Of a DNA stretch of 64,000 nt, positions 1 to 8,672 are shown piece by piece. The first letter of the stretch is position 1; every line of letters starts with the position of its first letter. The translations under genes and the position numbers were made by a program. The stretch is from Cyanobacteria bacterium SBLK (GTDB lineage Bacteria > Cyanobacteriota > Cyanobacteriia > Cyanobacteriales > Spirulinaceae): the NCBI GenBank assembly GCA_017746715.1, contig JAGHZQ010000043.1, positions 28,470-92,469 of the forward strand, read 5' to 3'. The notes beneath the pieces were generated by a model. The model searched no databases, had not been told where the DNA came from, and worked only from the letters and a program-made list of their open reading frames with translations.

Positions 1-3000
1 AATCCCCAATTAGCAAAAGCCTTAGACGATCTGTTGGGGGGTGTGAGCAATCTTTCCTTTGCCGATCGCGCCGCCCTCGATACGGCGCTTTGCGCCCTGC
101 AAATTCTCGCCCAGCAAGGCGTTAATACAACCTTTGGGGCTATCGCTCCCAACGAAAATCCCACGGGACGAGTCATAATTCCGAACGGTACGATTCAAGA
201 GGTTGCTTTTCTTGACACTCGAGAGGTCAAAGCCATTGAAGGCAACGATAATACTTGCGGCGGAACCGGTTGTGCTAACGGAGATAACAATTACGACAAC
301 CAACCCATCCAGTTCAGCCGCGTCTTGGATAAGCCTGACTTGACTACACCGAATGCTGTCAATTGCACGCCGGCAGATTGTATCTCGCAATACGATTTAG
401 CCCTCGAACTCCGTCAACCTTTGGAAGTTCGCGTCACGGCGATCGATCTCGATACGTTGCGGCGCCAAGCCGTGACCCAACCTTATACCAACGGACCCGA
501 TCCAGAATATTTGTTCCCCAATGGCGGCATTATTTATGCCACCCGCGACGATGCCCTGCCCGATGCCAGCGATCGTCCGGCCGACCCGGCTTATAACCGG
601 GATGGAACCGCAAGCGGATTCACGAACCTTTACGAGCAAGAACTCGGTAGCGATAAGGTCAGTCCTACGGATTTCTGGCTCGATCCCACGCGCCGTCCGA
701 ATGGAATTTTGTTAGTGAATGGTCGTTCTCTCGGTCGTGCTGGCGCTAACAACTTTTCTGAAGAAGAAAAAGGATTGATCTTAGTTTCCAACAATCCGGT
801 GTATATCAAGGGGAATTTTAACCAGCACACGGGAGGCAGTGGAGAAGAATTTGACGAACAGTTGGATACGGCAAACTGGAGCAATTTCTATACGCGATCG
901 GCAGGAGCTAATGGTGCGGGCTTCAATGAAAATTTTGCTTGTCGAGCGAATGATAGTCGGCTTCCGAACTGCAATCCGGGAGATGAGTGGCGACAGGCAA
1001 CGATTTTGTCGGATACCCTAACCCTCCTCACCAGCGATTACCGTTTCGGATTCCGCAGCGATGGGGATTTCGATTTGCGAAACAATCAAACGGATAATTT
1101 ATTCCGCAATCTTACCGCTAGTACCCTGAATCCCGATCCGGCAAATACCTATATTCCAGTCAAATCTCGCAATGAGATCGATAAAGCTCGCCGAGATAAT
1201 GGGTTCTGGGACAATACTTTCGCGACCAATGGACTGTCGAGCAATAATAACACGGGGGTATTTGGTACAAATACTCCATATACCGACGCAAGCTACAGAA
1301 ATTTCAATCAAGAGGCTTTGGGAAGTACCTATTTCAATAATGGTTCAATGCCCATTCAACGTCGCAAAGATGTCCCCGAATACGTGATGGAAATTTGTCG
1401 GAAATTACCCGTTTCTAATTGCCAACCCGGAGATTGGATTCTTGGCTACGATCGAAATGGAGATAACGATTTAGACGACTCTTTCACTGAAGCAGATATT
1501 AACGCGGGTGCTGATATCAATGGAGATGGAATTCTGGGAGATGCTAGTGCCACGGGAACATTTCGGGAAAAGGATATTACGTCAGAGCAATTGTTGCGAA
1601 TTACTGAATATGGAGTTCCTAGCGAACGTGTGGGGTCAGGAACTACTGCACGCGCTCCCCTGCAAGCGATCGACCAACACTACCCTCGTCGAGTTGCTTT
1701 CAAGCGCAATTATGGCAATTTAGAGTTTATCAATGCGACTAATTCTCCTGTGCCAATTCCCCTTGGGATTGGTACAAATAATCTAGTTGCGGCTTTTAAA
1801 TACCAGCGAAATGCTGCTGGGGGTGTACCAGATGGAGATCCTCGTGCAGGCAATGGCGTTGTCGTTCCTGGGGTGGGGAATATAGCTTACAATGCACGTC
1901 CGAGAAGTACAGTTAACCCCAATCAAAATAATGCTTTATGGTTCAGAGGCTCGGATGAGACTGATGGACAGATGTGGAACGGTATAGTTAACAATGATTA
2001 TACCGATCCCAATCGTTGGTTGTCTTTTCTCAATCCCGCTCCTGCAGTTGGCACAAAAGATGCTTATATTGCAGGCTATTTTGACGAACGCGATGATTGG
2101 TTGTTACCCGATATTGACTTCTTTATCAATGGAACGGGTACGGATCAAGGAGATATTGCCAATAATCTCAATAACTCAGATTACAGGACTAATTATCTCA
2201 ATGAATACGAACGGGGAATCACTCCAACCCTCGCCAACTTAGTCGATCTCAATAACCGCAATGCACCTGTTGATTATTCTGTATGTATTAATAATTTAGG
2301 TGCTGGCGGCGGTCAAAATGCAAATACTCAATCGCAAGAACTTCAGCCAACCTCTATATCGACCAGCGATGCTGGCTGTAATGTCGATACAGCTGTAGAC
2401 AGATTTCTCGATGCCGGGGTTTACGTTACGTCCGATACTCTCAATGTTGATGGCACGACCGGATCGGGACTATCGTTAGGAGATAAAACACGAAATCACA
2501 AGACTTTTGAAGATAAAACAGTAACGGATAACGATTCCGGACGAGTCCTCGACATCCTCACCTATTCCCTTAATAATGTCACGCCTATAGATGTTGGCGA
2601 TGGTCTTCTTGCACCTACGCAAGTTAACTTCAATTATCTCGGCGATGCTGTAAACCCTATTACGCTGACTCTCGAAGGAGACTCAGATACCATGTTCATT
2701 TTCCGGTTCGACAGCAATAATCCCGTTCTTTTCGAGAATGTCAGAATGGTTCTTAAGGGAGTCAACCCCAATCATATTTTCTGGGTCGTTCGCGATAATG
2801 ATGGTGGAGGAGCGGGAGAAGGCGGGATTGTTTTTGCTGGAACGAATTCCTTGGCGGGAAACTTCCTCGGTCGCAGCAGCGATCTCAATGCAATAATGTT
2901 CGATACTACAGGTGCAATTCGAGCAACAAATGGTTCTCTGAGCACGCCAACCAACACGACAATTGCCGGAGGTCGTTTCCTTGGTTTTAATGGAACGGGA

Positions 3001-3786
3001 GGAACGATAGCCGCTCAACCTTTGGCAACTTTCAATACTGCGGCAGGTGGACCGGAACTCACATTTAATGCCATTACCACATCCCATCAACCCCTCCTCA
3101 TTCCCGTCCTGCAACTCCATGCGTTTGACTCAAACAATGCACCGAGCACTATCAACTTTAACTCCAATGCAGGTGCTCTTCGTACTTCTAACTGGCTTCA
3201 ACGCGCAGCAGATACGATCGCCAACCCAGACAATGGTACATTTAACTTCGTCATGGCAACTGGAGACAGTCCAGCCCGTTTTCGCCCCAATAACCCATCA
3301 GTTTTCGAGGCCAATGGCTCCTTATCCAATTTGGTACGAACTCAGGAAAATTGGTATGTAACGAATGCGATCAAGCGACCCTTGAGCATTCGCGGTTCTT
3401 TTATCCAACTCCAACGAAGTGCTTACGGAACCGCTCCCCACTTGCAACTTTTAGAACCCTACAGAAGTATCAACCAAAATAGTACAGTCAGTCTCTTTGG
3501 TTATCCCCAAGCCTACTCCTTGAACGGGAATCGCAATAACACCTACGACCCGCCCGATCGCCAATGGGGTTTTGATGTCGGCATTCTGTCCCAATTACCC
3601 GACCTGTTCTCCCAACGTTTTACCCTGCCTCCCACGGATGCTCCCAACGAATACTATCGCGAAGTCGGCAGGAACGATCCTTGGATTGAAACCTTACTCT
3701 GTGGAAATATCACTAACGCTAATGGCGGTCTCGTCGGTGGTCGTGCCGTCAATGATGACTACCGCACGACCAATTGTCCCGAATAG
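1..3786 (+). CDS. hpsA: HpsA-type hormogonium polysaccharide protein, 5' end outside window
   Basis: The frame is open to the left edge, so the N-terminus is missing; about 1261 residues are visible. The protein is rich in Asn, Asp, Gly and Thr, has scattered Cys pairs (for example CGGTGC, CTPADC), and looks extracytoplasmic. At 1450-1479 and 1513-1542 it encodes two Asp-rich loops (DRNGDNDLDD, DINGDGILGD) resembling EF-hand or dockerin calcium loops. At about 2430-3010 it reads like a DUF3494 ice-binding-type domain (LTLEGDSDTMFIF, NHIFWVV, FAGTNSLAGNFLG). HpsA proteins are large exoproteins needed for polysaccharide-based gliding in Nostoc hormogonia. The assignment rests mainly on size, composition and the pseudopilin genes that follow; 38 bp separate it from hpsB. 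The exact role of HpsA is not known. Confidence 0.8.
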   Translation, partial: NPQLAKALDDLLGGVSNLSFADRAALDTALCALQILAQQGVNTTFGAIAPNENPTGRVIIPNGTIQEVAFLDTREVKAIEGNDNTCGGTGCANGDNNYDNQPIQFSRVLDKPDLTTPNAVNCTPADCISQYDLALELRQPLEVRVTAIDLDTLRRQAVTQPYTNGPDPEYLFPNGGIIYATRDDALPDASDRPADPAYNRDGTASGFTNLYEQELGSDKVSPTDFWLDPTRRPNGILLVNGRSLGRAGANNFSEEEKGLILVSNNPVYIKGNFNQHTGGSGEEFDEQLDTANWSNFYTRSAGANGAGFNENFACRANDSRLPNCNPGDEWRQATILSDTLTLLTSDYRFGFRSDGDFDLRNNQTDNLFRNLTASTLNPDPANTYIPVKSRNEIDKARRDNGFWDNTFATNGLSSNNNTGVFGTNTPYTDASYRNFNQEALGSTYFNNGSMPIQRRKDVPEYVMEICRKLPVSNCQPGDWILGYDRNGDNDLDDSFTEADINAGADINGDGILGDASATGTFREKDITSEQLLRITEYGVPSERVGSGTTARAPLQAIDQHYPRRVAFKRNYGNLEFINATNSPVPIPLGIGTNNLVAAFKYQRNAAGGVPDGDPRAGNGVVVPGVGNIAYNARPRSTVNPNQNNALWFRGSDETDGQMWNGIVNNDYTDPNRWLSFLNPAPAVGTKDAYIAGYFDERDDWLLPDIDFFINGTGTDQGDIANNLNNSDYRTNYLNEYERGITPTLANLVDLNNRNAPVDYSVCINNLGAGGGQNANTQSQELQPTSISTSDAGCNVDTAVDRFLDAGVYVTSDTLNVDGTTGSGLSLGDKTRNHKTFEDKTVTDNDSGRVLDILTYSLNNVTPIDVGDGLLAPTQVNFNYLGDAVNPITLTLEGDSDTMFIFRFDSNNPVLFENVRMVLKGVNPNHIFWVVRDNDGGGAGEGGIVFAGTNSLAGNFLGRSSDLNAIMFDTTGAIRATNGSLSTPTNTTIAGGRFLGFNGTGGTIAAQPLATFNTAAGGPELTFNAITTSHQPLLIPVLQLHAFDSNNAPSTINFNSNAGALRTSNWLQRAADTIANPDNGTFNFVMATGDSPARFRPNNPSVFEANGSLSNLVRTQENWYVTNAIKRPLSIRGSFIQLQRSAYGTAPHLQLLEPYRSINQNSTVSLFGYPQAYSLNGNRNNTYDPPDRQWGFDVGILSQLPDLFSQRFTLPPTDAPNEYYREVGRNDPWIETLLCGNITNANGGLVGGRAVNDDYRTTNCPE

Positions 3787-3824
3787 ATTCTTGCTATGAG
3801 GTTTTGCCTTTATCTCTCCCGACT

Positions 3825-4544
3825 ATGATGAAACTCAACCCCTCTTCCATCACCTCAAACTCCCGTGAAGCTGGCTTCACCATCATTGAATCTCTCCTGG
3901 CCGTCATCGTGGTCGGGATACTGATCGTGGCGATCGGCCCGGTGATCGCCCTTTCTGCCGCCACCCGCATCCAAGCACGGCGCACGGAATGGTCAACCCA
4001 AGCCGCCCGATCCTACCTCGACGGCCTTCGCGGAGGCGCGATCGCGCCTCCGCCGATCGACGGACTTAACAATCCGACCGACAAGAAAGCCTACACCGAC
4101 TATCTCACCGGGCTGCCAGCCCCAGCTTCCAACACCTTGACCTGTAACGCCCGAACTCAAGCCACTCTTGCTGTCGGCGATACAGGGAGCGGATACTGTA
4201 CCGCCCCAGCACCGGGAACTCAATCTGCAGTCTATTGTGTCGATGGAGACAACGATAACACCTGTACGGCAGGGAGTATGAGAGATTTTGTCGTGCAGGC
4301 AGCTGGAGTCCAAAAAGATACGGGGCTGGTTGATAACTCAGAACGTGCAAAACGAGGTTATCTCCTTGGTATTCGAGTCTATCGCGCTGATGGTTTTGGA
4401 GATGCCGATCAATTGAAAACCCAAGAACCCGCCAAATCTTTTGCAGGGGGTCTTGGAGATAAAAAAGCGCCAATGCTGATTACGATTACTGAAGTAATCG
4501 GCTCTGATACAACCTATCAAAACTTACAAAATCAGTATCAATAA
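3825..4544 (+). CDS. hpsB: HpsB-like pseudopilin
   Basis: A 239-residue type II/IV pseudopilin. From the ATG at 3825 a 17-residue leader ends in Gly17, followed by Phe18 and the hydrophobic helix FTIIESLLAVIVVGILIVAI; Glu22 is the +5 glutamate needed for prepilin processing and methylation. The C-terminal part holds Cys residues (CNARTQ, GYCTAP, YCVDGD, NTCTAG) that could pair outside the cytoplasm. A TTG start at 3774 would overlap hpsA and give an atypically long leader, so the double ATG at 3825/3828 is preferred. Position between hpsA and hpsC fits the hps locus, whose hpsB-D genes encode pseudopilins thought to act with a secretion-like apparatus. Confidence 0.8.
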   Translation: MMKLNPSSITSNSREAGFTIIESLLAVIVVGILIVAIGPVIALSAATRIQARRTEWSTQAARSYLDGLRGGAIAPPPIDGLNNPTDKKAYTDYLTGLPAPASNTLTCNARTQATLAVGDTGSGYCTAPAPGTQSAVYCVDGDNDNTCTAGSMRDFVVQAAGVQKDTGLVDNSERAKRGYLLGIRVYRADGFGDADQLKTQEPAKSFAGGLGDKKAPMLITITEVIGSDTTYQNLQNQYQ

Positions 4545-4589
4545 CTTTCCATTTTTCTTGCAATTCCTCATGCTTTCTCGCAGGCAATT

Positions 4590-5729
4590 ATGTTTAAAGA
4601 AAACACTAAAAAACGATATCATCTAACTCCATTGAAGTTTTTTTTGCTGACCGGACTGGCAAGCAGAAAAATAAATAAATCGACTTGCGGCTATACCTTA
4701 ATTGAATTATTGGTGGCCATGATTATTGCCGCTCTCGTCATCTCTCCCATACTCGGACTCGCTGTTAATCTATTACAAACAGACCGTCAGGAACAAGCTA
4801 AAGCCACTTCCGAGGAAGAAATACAACTCGCAGCAGATTTTATTGCGCGGGACTTAAAGCAAGCGGTTTATATTTATGATGCCGATGCCTTAGAAGCAAA
4901 TGGCACAAATGATGCAGCGACATCGGGAATTCAAAATCAAATTCCTCCGGGCTCGGGAACACTAGGAACAAAGTGTACCGATGTCAATACGTGCCAACCT
5001 ATTTTGGTTTTTTGGAAACGCAGACCCGTTACAAGTGTTATTCCTCTAACAACACCTTGGAATTGCAATAATCCCAACCAGTGTGACGATACTTTTGTGT
5101 TTTCATTAGTTGCCTATTATTTAATCAAAAATAACGGCGCTAATAATGTTTGGTCAAATACGGCTAGAATTGCGCGGTTTGAAATTAAAAACGGGGTTGT
5201 TGCTCCTGCTAATGCAACCTCTACAGTTAGAGTGAATAACGTAAACTATATGCAGGTTGGGACGAAAGATCATATTCCGAGTGATGGATTTCAAATGTTC
5301 GATCTGAGTTTGAGCGGAACTTTAGCGGGAAAGATGAATCGCTGGACTAAGGGGACGGGGAATTATGATAGCGATGATATGCAGATTTTAGTCGATTATA
5401 TCGACCAAACCCCTGCAAATAGCCCCAATCCCAACACGCCACCCGCAATGCAAAGTTGTCCCGTCGATACATTAGACGGACAGGCTTTGAGAGGAGATAG
5501 AAGTAATGCGGTTTGGACTCAAAGTGTTATTCCTGCTGATTTTCCTAATAGTTTTTATGCTTGTGTTAATAGCAGAGATACTGCTGCTATTATCTATCTG
5601 CGAGGCAATGCGATCGCTCGGATTCAGAGTGAAACCACTCCTCCCACTTATACAGAAAATCGAGGGCGCGCCGGTTATTTTCCCAGTATAAAAACCGAAG
5701 TTCAGTCCGTCGGTAGATTAATTCAGTAA
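4590..5729 (+). CDS. hpsC: HpsC-like pseudopilin
   Basis: A 379-residue protein with a class III leader. Gly34 precedes Tyr35 in CGYTLIELLVAMIIAALVI, with Glu39 at +5. The region after the helix is the alternating charged/amphipathic spine typical of pseudopilins (QEQAKATSEEEIQLAADFIARDLKQAV split over residues 60-90). The long C-terminal globular part has several Cys residues. It is larger than minor pilins of the PilV/W type, which is usual for HpsC. It lies 45 bp after hpsB in the same direction, so the two are probably co-transcribed. The name is given by family resemblance and gene order. Confidence 0.8.
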   Translation: MFKENTKKRYHLTPLKFFLLTGLASRKINKSTCGYTLIELLVAMIIAALVISPILGLAVNLLQTDRQEQAKATSEEEIQLAADFIARDLKQAVYIYDADALEANGTNDAATSGIQNQIPPGSGTLGTKCTDVNTCQPILVFWKRRPVTSVIPLTTPWNCNNPNQCDDTFVFSLVAYYLIKNNGANNVWSNTARIARFEIKNGVVAPANATSTVRVNNVNYMQVGTKDHIPSDGFQMFDLSLSGTLAGKMNRWTKGTGNYDSDDMQILVDYIDQTPANSPNPNTPPAMQSCPVDTLDGQALRGDRSNAVWTQSVIPADFPNSFYACVNSRDTAAIIYLRGNAIARIQSETTPPTYTENRGRAGYFPSIKTEVQSVGRLIQ

Positions 5730-5769
5730 ACTCGAAAACATCGATAAAGTTGACTCAGGAGGATCGCTC

Positions 5770-6477
5770 ATGAATTGGAGAGCTTGGCATCAATTGAAAT
5801 TAAGAATGATAACCCCTCGAGAAATCTCTAAAAATGAGTCGGGTTTTACCCTAATTGAATTAATTGTTGTGGTAGTCATTATCGGGATTCTAGGCGCGAT
5901 CGCGGCTCCGGGGTGGATTGGATTTACAAATAACCGCCGTGTCAGTAGTGCCAATGATGCCGTACTGCAAGCAATCAATGAAGCTAAAAATAAAGCCAGA
6001 AAAGACAAACTCGCCTATAGCGTGAGTTTTAGAACAGAAAATAATATGCCACAAATTGCCGTTCATCCTGCTAGTATTGATGCAAATAGTAATGATGCCG
6101 TACAAATCAACTCAATGACAAATTATTGGGAATTTGGCACTCTCAGCCGGGATGTTGATATTAAAGCCAATCAAATTCTCATCCAAACCAACATAGAATC
6201 AAAAAATAAAAGGCTCGATCCGGCAAGTTTTTCTACTTTACCCGATTCATCAAACACTCAAGTTAGTTCTCAAACAATAACTTTCGATCATACGGGGGAA
6301 CTCGCCAGACAAGATGATGGAAGCGATCCAACTTTACCTTTAGTCGTTCGAGTAGCCGTTCCCAATGCGAGTAACTCAACTCAACCTTTAACGAGCACAA
6401 TACGATGTATTCAGGTGCAAACCCTCTTGGGGTCTCTCCTTATTGGTCGCCGAGAGTCTGAATGCCCGGCCTCTTAA
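5770..6477 (+). CDS. FimT/GspH-type pseudopilin of the hps cluster
   Basis: A 235-residue pseudopilin. Gly25 precedes Phe26 in SGFTLIELIVVVVIIGILGAI with Glu30 at +5, and the Pro/Gly break after the helix (AAPGW) is typical of the FimT/GspH group. A perfect AGGAGG ribosome site at 5757-5762 fixes the ATG at 5770. It lies 40 bp after hpsC. In Nostoc the third pseudopilin of the locus is hpsD, and this gene holds that place, but the sequence alone does not prove orthology. No hpsE-G glycosyltransferase genes follow; the next gene is rpsB. Confidence 0.78.
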   Translation: MNWRAWHQLKLRMITPREISKNESGFTLIELIVVVVIIGILGAIAAPGWIGFTNNRRVSSANDAVLQAINEAKNKARKDKLAYSVSFRTENNMPQIAVHPASIDANSNDAVQINSMTNYWEFGTLSRDVDIKANQILIQTNIESKNKRLDPASFSTLPDSSNTQVSSQTITFDHTGELARQDDGSDPTLPLVVRVAVPNASNSTQPLTSTIRCIQVQTLLGSLLIGRRESECPAS

Positions 6478-6549
6478 ATATCTTGATTATTTTTTAGAAA
6501 GATTAAACCGAGTTTGTGTTATCCTAGAAAAGTTGTCAAAAAAATCGCA

Positions 6550-6610
6550 CACTGGGATTTTCGGGTGTTTCCTAGAGAGCGAGATGCTCTCTAGGAAACT
6601 GCCCCCAGTG
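6550..6610 (+). promoter_or_regulatory. Structured rpsB leader: nested hairpin
   Basis: A perfect 12-bp stem (6568-6579 with 6587-6598, 7-nt loop) is nested inside a second 7-bp pairing, CACTGGG at 6550-6556 with CCCAGTG at 6604-6610. No T-tract follows, so a simple terminator of the hps genes is unlikely. It ends 35 nt before the rpsB start and 17 nt before its CAGGAG site. Ribosomal protein leaders often bind the product for feedback control; that this one does is inference. Confidence 0.55.
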
Positions 6611-6645
6611 GAGGATAAACCCGAATACAGGAGAAAAAAAGTAAT

Positions 6646-7509
6646 ATGCCCGTTGTTTCCCTAGCCGATCTGCTAGAGTCCGGGGTTCACTTCGGCCACC
6701 AAACCCGCCGTTGGAATCCCAAAATGGATACCTACATTTATACCGCGCGTAATGGCGTTCATATCATTGATTTGGTGCAAACCGCCCAATTGATGGAGGA
6801 TGCCTACGAATATATGCGGAGTTCTGCCGAACAGGGCAAACGCTTTCTTTTTGTGGGGACGAAACGTCAAGCCGCCGGAATTGTCGCCCAAGAAGCCAGT
6901 CGTTGCGGTGCATACTACGTAAACCAGCGTTGGTTGGGTGGAATGCTGACCAACTGGGAAACTATCAAACATCGTATCGAACGCCTCAAAGAATTGGAAC
7001 GCCTCGAGGAGAGCGGTGGTATTGCCAAACGTCCTAAAAAAGAAGCGGCAGTATTGCGTCGAGAACTTAATAAATTGCAAAAATATCTCGGCGGGATTAA
7101 GACCATGCGCCGTCCTCCCGATATTGTCTTGATTGTAGATCAGCGTCGGGAATATAATGCAATTTTGGAATGTCAAAAATTGGGATTGCCCATTGTTTCT
7201 TTGCTCGATACTAACTGCGATCCCGATGTAGTCGATATTCCCGTTCCAGCAAACGATGATGCTATTCGTTCGATTAAGCTCATTATCGGTCGCTTGGCTG
7301 ATGCCATCTATGAAGGCCGCCATGGCGAACTAGAAAGCGATGAGGACTACGAAGAGTTTGAGGAGGTTCTCGAGGCTGAAGAAGAATTTGACGATGACGA
7401 AGAAGAAGAAGAATTTACCGAGGAGGAAGAAGAATTTACCGAGGAGGAAGAATCTGTTGAAGAAGAGTTCGCAGAAGGGGACGACAGCGACGATGATAGT
7501 GAAGAATAG
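6646..7509 (+). CDS. rpsB: 30S ribosomal protein S2 with acidic tail
   Basis: Small-subunit protein S2, which docks on 16S rRNA late in assembly and helps recruit S1. The N-terminus ([23 protein letters not shown]) and the motifs [24 protein letters not shown] and PVVSLLDTN-like [12 protein letters not shown] are standard S2. The usual fold ends near residue 227; residues 228-287 are an added tail made almost only of Glu and Asp with two copies of [14 protein letters not shown] at 6628-6633 supports the ATG. tsf follows 95 bp later, the conserved rpsB-tsf pairing. Confidence 0.97.
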   Translation: MPVVSLADLLESGVHFGHQTRRWNPKMDTYIYTARNGVHIIDLVQTAQLMEDAYEYMRSSAEQGKRFLFVGTKRQAAGIVAQEASRCGAYYVNQRWLGGMLTNWETIKHRIERLKELERLEESGGIAKRPKKEAAVLRRELNKLQKYLGGIKTMRRPPDIVLIVDQRREYNAILECQKLGLPIVSLLDTNCDPDVVDIPVPANDDAIRSIKLIIGRLADAIYEGRHGELESDEDYEEFEEVLEAEEEFDDDEEEEEFTEEEEEFTEEEESVEEEFAEGDDSDDDSEE

Positions 7510-7604
7510 TAGGTAGCGAGATGAGGGGAAGCGATCGCTCGTTTCCCCTGAATTTCTCCGACCTGTCAAAATGGTTCAAAGAATATTCTTATTGCATTAG
7601 AGTC

Positions 7605-8561
7605 ATGGCAAGAAACAAAAAAAAGAAAACTTCCAAGAAAACGGGAAGCACGCCAAAAGCAGCTTCTCCTACTCCTACTCCAGAAACAACTGCCCCTAAA
7701 GTAGAAGAGGAAGCCCCTGCTGCTAAGGAAGAACCCGCTCCTAAAGTAGAAGAGGAAGCTCCTGCTGCTAAGGAAGAACCCGCTCCTAAAGTAGAAGAGG
7801 AAGCTCCTGCTGCTAAGGAAGAATCCGCTCCTAAAGTAGAAAAGGAAGCTCCTGCTGTTGAAGCGACTAAAACATCAGCAAAATCAGAGCCATCCGAACC
7901 GAAAGCGAAGATATCTTCCAAGCTCATTAAAGAACTGCGCGAAAAAACGGGTGCAGGGATGATGAAGTGCAAACAAGCTCTGATTGAAAGTGATGGCGAT
8001 CCAGAAAAGGCAGCCGAGTGGTTGCGGAAGAAAGGCATGATTTCTGCTGGGAAAAAATCCGGACGAGTCACGGCAGAAGGATTAGTGGGCAGCTATATTC
8101 ATACAGGCGGTCGCGTTGGCGTTTTGGTAGAAGTTAACTGTGAAACGGACTTTGTAGCCCGTCGAGAAGAATTTCAAGAATTGGTTCGCAATATTGCCAT
8201 GCAGGTTGCGGCCTGTCCCAATGTTGAATATGTTAAAGTCGGTGATGTTGATAAAGAGTTCATCGAGAAGGAAACAGCCATTGAAATGGGTCGAGAAGAT
8301 TTAGCTAAAAAGCCCGAAAATATTCGTGCAAAAATTGTTGAGGGACGAATTAGCAAGCGACTCAAAGAAATTACCTTGCTAGATCAGCCGTATATTAAAG
8401 ATCAAAGCATCACAGTTGAAGAATTGGTGAAGCAAACGATCGCACAATTGGGTGAAAATATCCAAGTTCGTCGTTTTAGTCGTTTTGTTCTGGGAGAAGG
8501 CATTGAAAAAGCCGAAAGTAATTTTGCTGAAGAAGTTGCTGCCCAAACCGGTCAAAAATAG
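7605..8561 (+). CDS. tsf: Elongation factor Ts with repeat-rich N-terminal extension
   Basis: Nucleotide exchange factor for EF-Tu. The canonical protein begins at about residue 102 ([21 protein letters not shown]) and includes the exchange motif and the core ([17 protein letters not shown]); it ends normally. Before it lie about 100 extra residues: a Lys-rich start ([12 protein letters not shown]) and three and a half copies of a 15-residue Ala/Pro/Lys/Glu unit. The ATG at 7605 is chosen; an upstream ATG at 7521 would add 28 residues with no similarity to the family. Length is 318 residues, against roughly 200-220 for short cyanobacterial EF-Ts. Confidence 0.95.
   Translation: MARNKKKKTSKKTGSTPKAASPTPTPETTAPKVEEEAPAAKEEPAPKVEEEAPAAKEEPAPKVEEEAPAAKEESAPKVEKEAPAVEATKTSAKSEPSEPKAKISSKLIKELREKTGAGMMKCKQALIESDGDPEKAAEWLRKKGMISAGKKSGRVTAEGLVGSYIHTGGRVGVLVEVNCETDFVARREEFQELVRNIAMQVAACPNVEYVKVGDVDKEFIEKETAIEMGREDLAKKPENIRAKIVEGRISKRLKEITLLDQPYIKDQSITVEELVKQTIAQLGENIQVRRFSRFVLGEGIEKAESNFAEEVAAQTGQK
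7692..7859 (+). repeat. 45-bp tandem repeat inside tsf
   Basis: Three nearly identical 45-bp units (7692-7736, 7737-7781, 7782-7826) and a partial fourth, each encoding [15 protein letters not shown] or a close variant (residues 30-85 of EF-Ts). The DNA copies differ at only a few positions, so copy number may vary between strains. Confidence 0.9.
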
Positions 8562-8594
8562 CTCGTCAAACTTCGAGTCTCAATTAACTTTAAG

Positions 8595-8637
8595 AGGCAA
8601 AAGCAAAGAGTGTTTCTCTTGCTTTTTGCCTTTTTCT
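8595..8637 (+). terminator. Rho-independent terminator after tsf
   Basis: A 16-nt arm (8595-8610) pairs with 8616-8631 across a 5-nt loop, with one slipped position, and runs into TTTTT at 8631-8635. It lies 34 bp after the tsf stop and ends the rpsB-tsf transcript. Confidence 0.75.
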
Positions 8638-8672
8638 CATGTTTTCCCATTAATTAATCACTGTCGATAAAA

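Noticed and set aside
6673..7323. A 216-codon frame opposite rpsB
   Set aside because: Contained in a certain S2 gene, without recognisable features.
8452..8670. 72-codon frame across the tsf end
   Set aside because: Overlaps tsf and its terminator; no support.
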